Shown here one piece after another: positions 44,801-56,676 of a stretch of DNA of 64,000 nucleotides. Source of the DNA: Acorus gramineus (lineage: Eukaryota; Streptophyta; Magnoliopsida; Acorales; Acoraceae); NCBI GenBank assembly GCA_030737835.1, contig CM060854.1:19473553-19537552 (forward strand), written 5' to 3'. A model generated the notes under the pieces. It searched no databases, was not told the origin of the DNA, and saw nothing but the letters and a program-made list of their open reading frames with translations. A program made the position numbers and the translations under genes. Each line of letters opens with the position of its first letter. Position 1 is the stretch's first letter.

Positions 44801-47800
44801 AAATATGGTTTCCAAGAAAGGAAAACAGAATGAATGGAAACATACCTTCACAGAGTACAGATCAATTACAGTTGGAGTATGTTCGATAGCCACATTAATT
44901 TTAGCAAGAGCAATATCGCACTGACCTCTTCTGTCATAATGCTGCAATGTTATGAAATTCCTTAGTGACATTCTGAATCATAAATCCTATAAAAACTCCA
45001 CAAACAAATGAAAAGCAAATCTAAACAGCAGGTCAACCTGAGCCAACAAAAACAAAGTCCACAAGAGTGTTGATGGGGGCTCTTTCTGTGCACTGTCATT
45101 TTAATGAATTCATTTTAATTAGTATAACCAAATTTTAATGAATTCATTTTAATTAGTATAAATAAATAAATAAATACCATATTACAACATATGAGACGCG
45201 CGCGTGCGCACACAGAGTATGCATGAACATTCTCTTTTGATGCAGGACAGTCTACATGATATTCACTCATTGAAAGAAAAAAAACATAATGTAACAGAAA
45301 ACAGATACTTGTTATTATAGATTACCTCCCAGGAAATCCACCAGTACTTCTAATTGAATTTTCAAGATCAAGAATTACTTTCTCAAGAATATCTGCCTGC
45401 ACAAGTGACATGATGAAACTCAACTAAACACGTAAGTATCTATTTCAAGAAATATATAATAAAATTCCAAGCAAATTAAGTGTAACATCATCAACCAACC
45501 TTGCCAGGCTGATCGTACAAGGGAGACAGGTCAGAGAACAACGAAGGAACCCCCTAATGCACAAAATAAGAAACAAATATCATCTTAGTTTGGCCAACCT
45601 TTTATTTTCAAATTTTAAATCAACTTAAGTTACTAAATAAATGAGAAGCAACATGGATATGTCAACAAGGAAAGCAGTATTACATAAACTGAAATGTCAT
45701 ATTAACCCTGTCAATACAAAGTATATAAAACTATTAATATCACATTTGAAATACCTTGGTCAAGAGAGGTCTAATATAATTTTCAGCGGCCTCCCGGAAC
45801 TTTTCAAATTGAAGAAAGTCAAGTGGTATTCGCTGAGAAGCACACCACAAAAGACAAGTCATGAAATGCTGAATAATGAGTATAACTCGCTAAATGATAG
45901 CATATCCGTACTATGGTAAGACAGGCATATAAGTAAATATCTTGAGAAAATATATCACCGCACACTTGAAAATAGGAACAAAGATATTGATTTCCAGTTC
46001 TGCCTGCAGTATCATCGAAGTGTGCTCTTATAATTTTATTTTAATTGGCTTCCATCAAACTACAAGGTCATTCACTTGGTAAAAAAACAGTGATAAGTTA
46101 ATTTTAAAGAATCAACAATCAACAGCCTTGATAATCTGAAATTCAAATATTCAATAAAAACGAATGCCACAAAAAGTTATCAAAACTAACAAAAACTAAC
46201 CTAGCAAAATTGGAAATATGGATCTGAGCAAAATATGGTAGATAACTACAGAAACCATCCCAGCAAAGGTAGAAAGTATAGCAAGTGTCAGCCAGCATTC
46301 TGAACTTCAAATTTTTATGGTACGGAAAAATATTCCAGACTGAAAATCAAGTACTTTATCAATTATTTTACCCGAACTGCAGATGACCACTTGTATTGCT
46401 CCCTAAGTTCTTTATACAGGGCACATAATCGATCAGCTTCATCGGATGTGAACTGGCTTTTTTCAGAATATAGTCCTAGGCATTTTTGCAGACCCGAATA
46501 ATACCTGAATTACACAATAATCTACCAAATATTAAATAAAATACAACAGTCAGAGCAGTTGAATGTAACTTTTGTTCTCTTTATATGAGGCAAGGATGTG
46601 CCTGGGAAAACTAAAGCAACAAATACATTATTTTTGCCGTAGTGTGTATCCATATATAAAGAGAATTCTTATGTCAAATTCACTAGTATTTCCAATTGTA
46701 TAGTCAAGTGAGTGAAATACACAAGTGCACTATGGGAAGGAGAAACAAATTCATGTGTAAACAAGCTTTTCATATGAGATGCTTCATGCTTGTGCAGTAG
46801 GAAATATAATACTAGAGTCCACCAAACTACAAAACTGCTTTTGTAATTATATATGCTAGGAGGAGCATAAGGTTGATTTAAGATCCACATCCTTCAGTCA
46901 AACCCTGAATATCTTAATTGGTTTCATAAATAAAAAAAACTGATTTGAGGGCTTCAAGTTCTTACCATCATCACACGAACTGATTCATTTAATATGATAA
47001 AGCATTTCAGGTCGTAAAAAAAAACATATGAATGATATCAGGCCATCTATGGGAACAACCACTGAACTGGAATACTGAGTTGAATTGGGCATAGATCCAT
47101 ATGGATATCAATTTAAATTTTCTGTAGGCATTTATTTGATAGCACTGTTCAGGAGAAGTAGGAGCATTCAAATGGTCCAATTTGAAGACATGTTGCACAA
47201 TATGAAGTTCAAGATTACTCTTTAGAAAAACATATCAATGAACTAAAAGGAAGAAACAAAAGGGCCACCAAAAACTTATGGTGATAAATAGAATCCCTTG
47301 ATCAGAGATGGAAGATCAACAAAAGCAAATTGTCAAGCTGTATTGCATATTTCAAGGGATGTTTTAGCTAATATGGTACAACAGACCCTTGAAAAGTGTT
47401 TGGTATACTATTTGATAATTACTAAAAGAAGCACAAATGGTTCTCCCATCACACAAAACAAACCTGTTGGAAAAAAAAAATTTACCAAATCAAATAAAAT
47501 CACTGGTACGAAAGAAGAAAAAACAAGAAACCCAGGTAGATCATCAAATGATTTTACAATATCTTAGCAAAGAATATTCAACTGATTGTTCTACATACAT
47601 GGTCATGCTCAATCCTTGTTACCGATAATGCTGAATTAATAAATAATTCGCGTATTAAACGCGCATTAAATAGAAAAGGTGTTAATCCCGTATTGATTGA
47701 GCCTTAAAAGAAAAGTACATGTTTTACCCAATTAAACGCGTATTACTTGTATTAAACACATATTAAACACGTATTAAACCCGTATTAAACGCATTTTGAC

Positions 47801-50800
47801 TTTTTGGGATATTTTGATGCATTTGAAGTTTGAACTATAAACTAGTAGATGTCAATGTTATGTTTTGATTAATTTACTTGGCCTAAAGTACTATGTTTCA
47901 AGTCTTAAACATTTAAAGATTGCTGATCTATTTTATTTTTATTTTTTATTGTTCCGAATTTTTCCCGTCTTTTTCCCGGTTTTTCCCGAATTTTACCGTA
48001 TTGAGAATTATTGCCCCTGCTGCATTATTCGCAAATTCTGTACCGGTGACAAGGTGCTCAATCATAGGAACATGATCAATATTGTAGTTTCATCCTCCCA
48101 GCTTCATTGCGACATAAGTGCTCATGCGAAAGACCACCTTACCTATAGTTGTCAGGGTTCATAAAAAGTAATATCTTGTATACTTTCTCTCCTTCTTCTG
48201 TGCGACCAAGCTTTTCTAGTAAAGAAACCTGTTGCTCCTTATATGCCAACTTATCCACCTGGAAAACAAGGCATATTCCAATCTCAGAAATGTTTGCGCT
48301 CCTGTTTCTATGTTACATATGCAACGGCACCATACATATAGAGTCTTACTATTTTAGCCTCTTTCTTGTACAACTCGTCCAGTGCTCGCTCATAAAACCC
48401 ATGTTCCTCCATTAAAGAAATCTGCATGACAATATTAGAGTTATACACAGGAAAATAATAGACTAACACCATTAAAGAAATCTTCTACCTAGCCTCGGTC
48501 CCTTTCTTTTAGGCCTCTTATTCATAGTATTTGTATTTACCCCTTTATGCTTTGGGCATTCCCTTTCTTTTAGAAATAAAATTGAGGCTAAATTCCTACC
48601 TTTTCTTCAAAAAAAAAAAAAAGAATAGTGTAACTCAGTGACTTCGAAATACACATAAAATATTGAGATATATAATTGAGGGCCAAACAAGGATGGACTG
48701 ACAGCAAGTCAGTAACTCAGATTGACATGTTCCAAAAGCTGAGAGTAACTATCTTCCTAGGAGTTCTGCCATCTCTTTTGATAGTAGATAACATAAGCGT
48801 GCATGCTAGCATCTTTCGAGTACAAGTGAATTTGATGCGAAGATGCACACAATTGATTGGAAGATTGAAAAACATATAGCAAAATCTTACCTTGTAAAGT
48901 AGCATTTCTCCATGTTCACAACGTTCATTATCTGAAGGATAATCATCTTCTAACGTCCCTTCATAAGCTTCCAAAATTTCAATCGCTTTTGAGCCACTAG
49001 CAATTACCCATGCATAGGATGGACAGTTATGAGGAAAATATGTACACTAATTCTAAAGAAGAAGGAACTAACAATTTTAAATATTATTTCTCCAGTTAAA
49101 AGATACACAAAATTGTTAATTCATGTGGAGAAAGCCATGTCAATCAAGAGGACATCTAACAAAAACAAGTGGCTGGAGTTTGCTAGACAGGTTTTTTTTT
49201 TTAGAATTATATGAGTGGCCTTGATTTGTATGGCATTCTTTGAGAAACCATAAATCCTGTGGTTCAAGTATCATTCCACCATCTTCGGCGGGAGCATGCA
49301 AAATAGTTTTCCAAGATTATGTACTGTAAGTATGGGCAAACATTACAGGTTGATATTAGGCTCACAAACTACAATAGCTGTCCTTCTTTCCTAGCATGTG
49401 AAAAACAATATGGGTCAATATGAGGCACATAAACTCCAGATGCAGTTTTAAGATTTTGCACCATCTCTTAATTAATGAATTATCTGTGGACATAGCAGAA
49501 AAGAAATGAGCCACTCACAGTTTAGAGGGAATTGCACCAGAAGTACTAAGGGAACAAGATATGCATTTCATTATGGTGATTGGAAAGTATACATCAGCGA
49601 AGGGGTGCTTTTTTATCCTATATAGCATGGACATGGACATCATACAGATGACAAAGTAAATCTTTAAAAACTAGGATATTGCAAAGTCACTGCAATAAAT
49701 AAACAATAGATATATTATATTATAATCACTTAAAAAAGCGAGCACGCATCCATAAATTTGTAAAAAAAAAAAAAATAACTATAGCAGTGCATCAACTATA
49801 AACTCTATTATTTAACATCATATAAACCTTACAATAATCTTTAAATTAAGTGTCATATGTCCTAGCCATGTCCACCCCGCATTCAATGCATGTCCAAAGT
49901 TCAGAAAATTATTTTCAAATTTTGGACACACATGAAATTTGCTGATGCATGTCATGTTCTGATGTATGTCAGAAACAGACAACATGTCTGTTGAAGTGTA
50001 AATGTTTCCTAGCATTTATCTCTGGTAGTAATAGGCTGCAATCACAAGTTATCACAAGAATATCCAATATTCGCCATTGAGTGATCTTACTGACTATGAG
50101 TCAGTTACTCGTCAACAATGAAAGCACAGTAGGTAAATCAATTGAAGATAAACATTCACAAGAGGTCAAGATCTACTTGGAATTCAAATGCTGGGCAACG
50201 GCAAAGCCAATCCAGTTCATACGATGATTTGGTTTTAAACTCAGAAGGTGCTGTCTCGTTTCAACAAACCCTGACAGGTCTCGCATCTGTGCCTGCAATA
50301 AGAACACACAGATCCAACCAATAAAAACATCTGCAATAGTGTGGCTTGATCTAACATCTTTGAAAATTATAGACACTGTAATAATAATAAAGGAATGATA
50401 ACTAGTACTAGACAAAGATGAGCCTGATCATTTGCATCGTCCTGGTTCACCTTTTTTTTAGTTAATAATAAGCAATAGGACTTTGTTCTTGATATATCAG
50501 GGATAACATGACACATTGTCATGACGATAAGCAATGGGGCTTGAACCCAAGACCTCATAGTTGCAAACGCTCCATGGTTCGCATTTGCCCATACAGAAAA
50601 ATAGCCAGCACAATGTCAACAAAAAGTAAGCATAAAAATCGAAACACCATGGTAGACGTTTCCTCCAGATTCGGTTGCCTTTCGACCACTCTGGCCAAAC
50701 ATAAACTCATTGTATCAAGAAATTCCCTGCTATCATGTGTGTGTGTGTGTGTGTGAACAGGGACGATTTTATTAATCGTTTGGATACAATTCCAGATAGC

Positions 50801-53800
50801 AAAAGGAATTAACAAAACAAACCACAACAAAAAAAGTAATTATAATAAAATAAATATTTTTTTGTTTTCTTTCTCATAGGAGATCCCTCATCACCATTTT
50901 GTATGAGAATCTCCTACCTTTCCCTCAAAAAAATCAACAAACATGACCAGTATATGAGGGTTACTAGCCTTCAACACACCCAATATAAATGGAAATATTT
51001 CTAGGTGATCATTAAGATATGGAAATAGCTATGGCGACCTCATTTGGCAAAGTGGGAGCTTGTCTGTCGTGCAAAAAAAGATGGTGGATTGGGTGTTCTG
51101 AATCTTTGTGATATGAATAAGGCTCTCTTAGGGAAATGGCTATGGCGGTTGCTTACTGATTCGGATTCTCTTTGGATTCGAATAATTTGTGAGAAATATT
51201 ACAAAATGTGCTCTAGATTAGAGTTGATTCCTCCTCATCAGGTGGCAATCTCCAAACTGTGGAAAGATATCCTCGAGAGTGTGCAGGCAATAAAAGAGGA
51301 ATCCACATTCTATCCGGGTAATGGCGTTGCAATTAAATTCTGGAAAGATAATTGGCTCCATGGTTCGTCTCCGGCTAGTCTATATCCAATCCTTTTTCAA
51401 GTGGCTGCAAATGTGGATGATTTGATATGTGATGCTTACACCTGCGGGAAGAATTCTATTATTTGGCTTCCGCGGTTGCGTCGTGATCTAAATGATATGG
51501 AAACTTTGGAGTTAACTCATTTCCTTGAGTTACTTCAAGGTATTGATTTAAATTTGGAAGATGAAGACGTGGTGAAATAGAGAATGGCTCCGCAACTTGG
51601 GTTTTCGGTCAAATCCCTATATAGGAAGCTTAACAAGGCCTCGTCTACCATTCCAACAACTAAAAATCAGAATCTGATTTGGGGAATTCTTACACCGCTG
51701 AAAATAAAGGCTTTTATGTGGCTTTTGTCATTAGATAAAGTGCTCACTAAGGTAAATCATTCAAAATGGGCCAACGTTGGGGATGTTTCTTGCAGCCTAT
51801 GTGACGGAGCTGGGAAAATCGAGATCATTTATACTTCAGATGTTCTTTTGCTATGGACATTTGGAACTTGGTTGGTCAGGCTATCGGTTCTAATTGTAGC
51901 TTCCTTGACATTGAAGAGATGTGGAATTTCTTCCGGAATAGAAGGCATAAAGGAGATCGTAGCAATGTAGCCAAATTTCAAAGGCTCATTCCTCATGCGG
52001 TTTGTTGGTGTATTTGGTTATTTCGGAACGAAAGATTTTTTCAAAACAAAAGAGCGTATGTGGAAAATACATAGGCTCTTATTTCATATACACTTAAAGA
52101 TTGGGTGAAGATGATTCTTCAAGTTGAAAATTCTTTGTCCATTATGGGTCTTTCTTGGTTTGTGAGGAATTGATTTTGTAATCTTTTGAATGAGAGATTG
52201 TTCCTATTCAATTTTTCTCTTTTCTTATTTGGAGATCCCTCGTCTCTTTTTTGTTCGGGGGCTTTATATTCAATAAAAGTTCCTATCTCTGTTAAAAAAA
52301 AAAGATATGGAAATAGAGCATGTCACTAAAAGTGCAGATTTACAATAGTACCTTCCACTGGAAAATATGATAATAAATTGGCAGTATTGGAGATCTAAGG
52401 GTGATTACCAAGAAGAAGAAATCAACAAATAGGATAAACTATAGATTCACCTGCAATAGAGAAAGGTCCCGCAAAATTTCAATATTGTTTGAATCAATCT
52501 TCAAAGCATTCCGATAACATTTAATTGCTTCCCGGTATTCCCTGTCAGATCGATACAGAAGACCATAAACGTGCCAACATACGTGACTTTTAAGATCATT
52601 CTGCATAAAAACAGGAGAATGAACATTTTACAATGTAGCCTATATGCAAAAAGATGAAATGAGTAGAATGTCCAACAACCTTCAGTCCACGGCGGACAAG
52701 TTCGTATGCTTCGGATTTACGGTCCATGCAATTTAGGGTTAACCCTTTCATCGACAAGGTTTCTGGTGAGGGGAGAAGAAGGTCACACTCTCAGTGTTGT
52801 AGAATCACGTTATACAAAGAGGGTATGTGAAATTAGATATGCATAAAACATTATTCTAATTTTGAAGATGATAGTATGATAATACCATGTAGAATATTAA
52901 AAATAATTCAGGAAACTAAATCCTACTTATGTTACCATGAACAATAAACAATATAATTTGAGGATTGATAAAAGATTTTTTTTTTAATAACTGGTAGAAG
53001 TTCATTCAATGATAAATTGGAGTACAGTTCCAGGCAATCAATTCTAACTTAACGCTCATTGAATGTTGATAACTCGATGGTCCTCAATTGACTCGTGAAC
53101 ATGCTCTCAATTCAATATGTTAACCAGAAATGGTGGACTGATTAAAAACCATATAAAACAATTGACAGCTAAAGGAAGCTTGTAGCCTTTGTTACTGCAT
53201 ATAAAGGCTCCTGAATATCTATCCAAAGAGAAGCTTTACTATTATTAACCTAAGTAATAGAGAGATGGGAAGACCATAAAGGCATCTGCATTATGATAAT
53301 AGCTGAAAAAGATGGAGGTGTACCTCTAGAATTTTCTGTCCTCAGTGACTACCAACCAATGTTTTAATGTAATGTGTGGTCAAAACTTACAGTGGGGATC
53401 AAAATCGCATGTGCGGCCACATGTTCGGTACATGAGGTTGCACATTGACCATTCAAACGCTTTCGGGCGAACAACTAGTTCAATTTTTCTCCTATTAACC
53501 CGGTCCTTCAGTCTGTTTGAACAGCCAATGTAATTTTTCTTCCTATCAACCCAGTCCCCAAGTCCATTCGAATGGGCACGACCATTCAAATGGAAACGTA
53601 TTGTTTGAACGATCTGAAATAGAATAGTTAAAAAAAATGCAGCCACATGTGCTACACAAGCCGCACATGCGGCATGTGTGGCACATGTGACCACACTTAT
53701 GGTACATTAATGGCACATACGTAGTACATGGCACATTAAGTGTCATCGGGTCTCAAAAAAGCATATGCGGCAGCACAAGCCGGCATGTGCTACCGCATTT

Positions 53801-56104
53801 AAATGTATGCTACCAGCTAACTTCAAAATCACAAAAGATAATCAGTGAACTAAGCTTGGTTAATTAGGTGTTCTTCCTGTAAAAAAGAGAAGGTAAGACA
53901 TCCATTCCTTAAGTTCCAGTGATCTCAACAAAATTTGGATGTTGACACTAATATAGGACTTGGGAGTGAGTGCTCCAAGATTTTTGAAGGACATGTGGAA
54001 TGGCATAATCGAATCTAATATTACAAATGAGAGGATGAAGGACAAAGTTGTGCATAAAAGAATCGTGGCACATTTTGATATATGCTTAGGACATGTGCCT
54101 AGAACAGAAGAAAGGTGCCACGAAGATGTTGTGAGGTAAAGTTGATCGTGATTCACTGCATCTTAGGCTCCATATCCCTCTCTCTATCATGTTATTTCAC
54201 ATCTTATGTTTTGTTAATAAACAAAATTGGGATGATACCAACAAGTTATGCAACAACGTGCCATCACATTAAAAAATGATAGTACATAGCTAGAATGGAG
54301 TTACAACATGAATCATCCTCCACTGTGGCCCATATGAGGGAAACGCTAAGTGTGAGCCTCTAGCAGGCAAAAGAGACCATCAGAGTTTCAGACCTTTCTG
54401 ATGCATTTGCTATTTGTTGGTTCAACGTTATCCTGAACTATGGGGGATCCTTGTATTTTGGGGTTATATATACCCTCTTATATGTCCTTGAACATTAAGC
54501 ATGAGCTCCCACCTTCCCTTAAAAAAAACCAAAAAGTTTTGTAACTCAGTAGACTGAAAGCTTTCATCTGTGAATAATCAGTTCTAAAGGAGAAGACCAA
54601 AAGTTCACAAGATTAAAGCTGCTGTTAAACAAAAATTACTAGGGAAAAATATCTGAAGGTATAAGGAGATACAAAATAAAATAAAACAATTGCATCTAAG
54701 ATGATTGGAAATGTTCCTAGATTGCATCAAACATTAATTGATAGACGATACATGGTTACCTCCATGCTCTGGATATTTCTTCAATATGGCATCTGCGGCC
54801 TTCAAGCCCTTTTTGTATTGTTTAGTTTCATATGATTTCTGCATGCAAAAAAGTGTATGATGCGCTTTCTAAAAACAAAAGTTTAAATTCTAAACTTGCA
54901 CTAACAAGAAGAGAAAATATTAAATTTTAGTAGGAACTATCAAACAATATTATCATGAATAAACTATGTATCTTGAGCAAAAAAATTAGTAGACAAACAG
55001 GAACTCTGGCTATCAAGGCAAACATTTTTCTCGCATTACCAAACTTCTGAACTGTCTAACTGTGTCAAATAAAAGTTTGTTAAAGAGCCACTTAGAAGCT
55101 TACATATGCACTTCAACCTTACTGGAAACCATGTCCTGTGGGAAAAGTTCAAATCAGTTTGGAAATGGAAATATCAAGTGAACTATACTGGGTTTCCACA
55201 TTGTTTTTTTGGATAGATGCAACAGTGATATATATCGTATATATAGTAACAATATAAATCGATTTACTCCCTTCCAAAATCCAATTTGATATAACACGAG
55301 AAAATCCAGTCCCTAATCAAGTAATAACAATTAAAACTATACATGCATACATGTTCTTCCCCAACCTTTCTTGCCATGGTCATTGGTTCATAACATGAGA
55401 ACCAACAAGTTTCAAGTAAAAAAACAGTTTGCTTTCTTCAAAGTGTTTAATTAAAGTAAATAAAGCCCATTCTTCAATTAAAGGACCAAAACCAACTGGT
55501 CGTCCATTCAATGATAAATCACCATATCATTACAACAAACAACCACTCTTACCAGCCACCAATTCTACAGAAAAATATATATATATCTCCCTTTTTATGG
55601 GTAATAATAGACACAAAAATCCAACACAGTACCTTTCTCACAATCATCCCCTGAAGTACTGCTCAGATGACAATTACTAAATCAATTCAATCCAAATCAC
55701 TTCAAATTCACAAAATCAAGAAACAAAAGCCGCCCCCGCAACCCCCCCCCCAAATAAAAAAAAAAAAACAAAAAAAACACAGTTTTTGACAATTGACAGA
55801 GACACCGAACAAGTCAAAAATCACAACTTCCACCATCATTCCGTCCCAACAATCACAAAACCCAAATCCATCAAGAACGACTTAAAAAAAAAGTAACAGT
55901 ACCACCAAACCCAACAACAGACATCAAAGATTCTAATTTTTAACAAAAATCAATCATAAATTAAATAATCTACGGTTTGCTACACAGATATCAAAAACCC
56001 GCAAAAAGACAGCGATTGGAGATAGAGACAGAGAAGAGAGAGAGCGCCCTTACAACTATCACTTTGAAGAGGTTGGCCTCCTTTGGAGGGAGATAGGAAC
56101 CCAT
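38811..56104 (-). CDS. NAA15: NAA15, auxiliary subunit of NatA N-terminal acetyltransferase
   Basis: The 26 exons join without a frame break to 903 codons (902 aa; the Arabidopsis protein is about 897). In order: 56054-56104, 54760-54838, 52680-52762, 52451-52600, 50177-50292, 48891-48996, 48350-48421, 48143-48258, 46372-46504, 45755-45832, 45500-45553, 45326-45396, 45038-45092, 44846-44941, 43673-43801, 42541-42623, 42215-42445, 41879-42011, 41688-41801, 41446-41577, 40659-40715, 40366-40463, 40217-40275, 40024-40135, 39819-39919, 38811-39010. All introns are GT-AG. NAA15 is a TPR superhelix that anchors the catalytic NAA10 to the ribosome, so NatA acetylates nascent N-termini; plant NatA is essential and linked to abscisic acid and drought response. 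Visible landmarks are [64 protein letters not shown] and a Lys/Glu-rich linker (about 575-640). Introns hold several LINE and hAT pieces. Confidence 0.96.
39058..39126 (+). mobile_element. 69-bp LINE 3' end in NAA15 intron 25
   Basis: The insert ends GTGCCTACCTTTCATC plus 15 A. Flanks CTTATGCGCTAAAT (39044-39057) and CTTCCGCGCTAAAT (39127-39140) match at 12 of 14. It is a severely 5'-truncated LINE copy 48 bases from the splice acceptor side of the last exon. Confidence 0.7.
42655..43290 (-). mobile_element. LINE 3' fragment in NAA15 intron 15
   Basis: On - the reading includes [20 protein letters not shown], the C-terminal tail typical of plant L1-type ORF2 downstream of the zinc-knuckle RT region. 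It is followed by a GAGAG-rich 3' UTR and an A-rich end near 42690-42655. Stops interrupt the frame. It has the same orientation as NAA15, unlike the other LINE pieces in the gene. Confidence 0.6.
45101..45170. repeat. 32-bp tandem duplication in NAA15 intron 12
   Basis: TTTTAATGAATTCATTTTAA plus TTAGTATAA is doubled. A (TAAA)n stretch follows, then an alternating purine-pyrimidine run ACGCGCGCGTGCGCACACA (45195-45213). Confidence 0.8.
47637..48017. mobile_element. hAT-like MITE in NAA15 intron 8
   Basis: The flanks TGCTGAAT (47629-47636) and TGCTGCAT (48018-48025) match at 7 of 8. Left AATAATTCGCGTATT and inverted right AATAATTCTCAATAC are similar. The left side repeats CGTATTAAAC(G/A)CG five or more times, and the right side repeats TTTTTCCCG three times, like subterminal sites. 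The first five terminal bases do not pair, so the borders are tentative. Confidence 0.5.
48480..48617 (+). mobile_element. LINE 3' tail in NAA15 intron 6
   Basis: It ends GGCTAAATTCCTACCTTTTC, then TTC and 14 A. The 3' end motif CCTACCTTT(T)C plus poly(A) is shared with tails at 39096 and 50918. The 5' border is uncertain. Confidence 0.5.
50870..50937 (+). mobile_element. LINE 3' tail in NAA15 intron 4
   Basis: GGAGATCCCTCATCACC...CTCCTACCTTTCCCTC plus an A run resembles the 3' end of the LINE at 51029-52301 (GGAGATCCCTCGTCTC...TTCCTATCTCTGTT plus A). It is a short independent copy 100 bases upstream. Confidence 0.5.
51029..52301 (+). mobile_element. 5'-truncated L1-type LINE in NAA15 intron 4
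   Basis: It encodes the C-terminal part of ORF2: [41 protein letters not shown], then a zinc-knuckle RT region ([29 protein letters not shown]). There is a stop at 51578 and later frame damage. The 3' UTR ends in a poly(A) run. A perfect 15-bp target duplication AAGATATGGAAATAG flanks it (51014-51028, 52302-52316). It lies antisense to NAA15 and only 150 bases from exon 4. The perfect duplication points to a fairly young insertion. Confidence 0.92.
53384..53810. mobile_element. Probable MITE rich in GCACATGCGG motifs, NAA15 intron 2
   Basis: Motifs of the form GC(A/G)CATG(T/C)G(G/C) recur on both strands at each end (CGCATGTGCGGCCACATG near 53407, GCCGCACATGCGGCATGTG near 53661, CATATGCGGCAGCACAAGCC near 53762). 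Between them lie repeated CCATTC(G/A)AA(A/T)(C/G)G boxes. Dense short repeats at both sides of a non-coding centre suggest a hAT- or CACTA-type MITE. Ends and duplication are not resolved. Confidence 0.4.
54400..54528 (+). mobile_element. LINE 3' tail in NAA15 intron 2
   Basis: GGGGGATCCTTGTATTTTGG, a TATA-rich stretch, then AGCTCCCACCTTCCCTT plus A8 resembles the other LINE tails in this gene. The 5' border is unclear. Confidence 0.4.
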
Positions 56105-56130
56105 CGTTCCCCGTCGAAGCGAATCGGTGA

Positions 56131-56160
<30 letters not shown>

Positions 56161-56161
<1 letters not shown>

Positions 56162-56294
56162 CTTCAGCTGCTGATCTTCTCTTTTAGGTCAAGTGAGAGA
56201 GACTGCGAGATGGACGAGAGAGAGAGAGCTTCAGCTGCTGATCTTCTCTTTTAGGTCAAGTGAGAGAGACTGCGAGATGGACGAGAGAGAGAAA
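56161..56294. repeat. 67-bp tandem duplication upstream of the NAA15 start
   Basis: Two near-perfect 67-bp copies (from 56161 and 56228) share GCTTCAGCTGCTGATCTTCT and TAGGTCAAGTGAGAGAGACT. They adjoin (GT)n and (GA)n runs (56126-56160). They lie 57-190 bases upstream of the NAA15 ATG, so they are in the 5' UTR or core promoter. On the gene strand this is a long CT-rich leader. Confidence 0.85.
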
Positions 56295-56676
56295 GAGAGA
56301 TTGGTCTGGTGATACGCGGATGGGTGGTTTATGGTATCCGGACCAGCGGGTCCGCTGACGTCGTGGAATTGCGGGAGTCGTGTCAATCGGTAGAATATCA
56401 CGTGCGTGATTCATCGTCCTCCGCCTTATGTTGCACTTTCTATTCTCCGCCAGTTAATTGCGACGAAAGTTCTAAAAGGCGAGCCCTGATCACTGAGATT
56501 GTGCCACGTAGATTGATAACGATGTCAAAGAATATCACGACGGCTGCGCCGTCACTTTCATTTTTTGTGTTTGTTATAACTTGATTGATGAATACAGCTT
56601 ATCATCTGACTATATTTAACAGAGTTTTTTTTTTTTAAAAAAAAAAAAAACAGATCGATAGGCATTTATCATTTAT
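56295..56676. other. NAA15 upstream region
   Basis: 56320-56560 is GC-balanced and reads open on +, but the reading has no recognisable motif and is probably promoter sequence of the - strand gene. A T/A homopolymer junction lies at 56623-56651. Confidence 0.35.
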
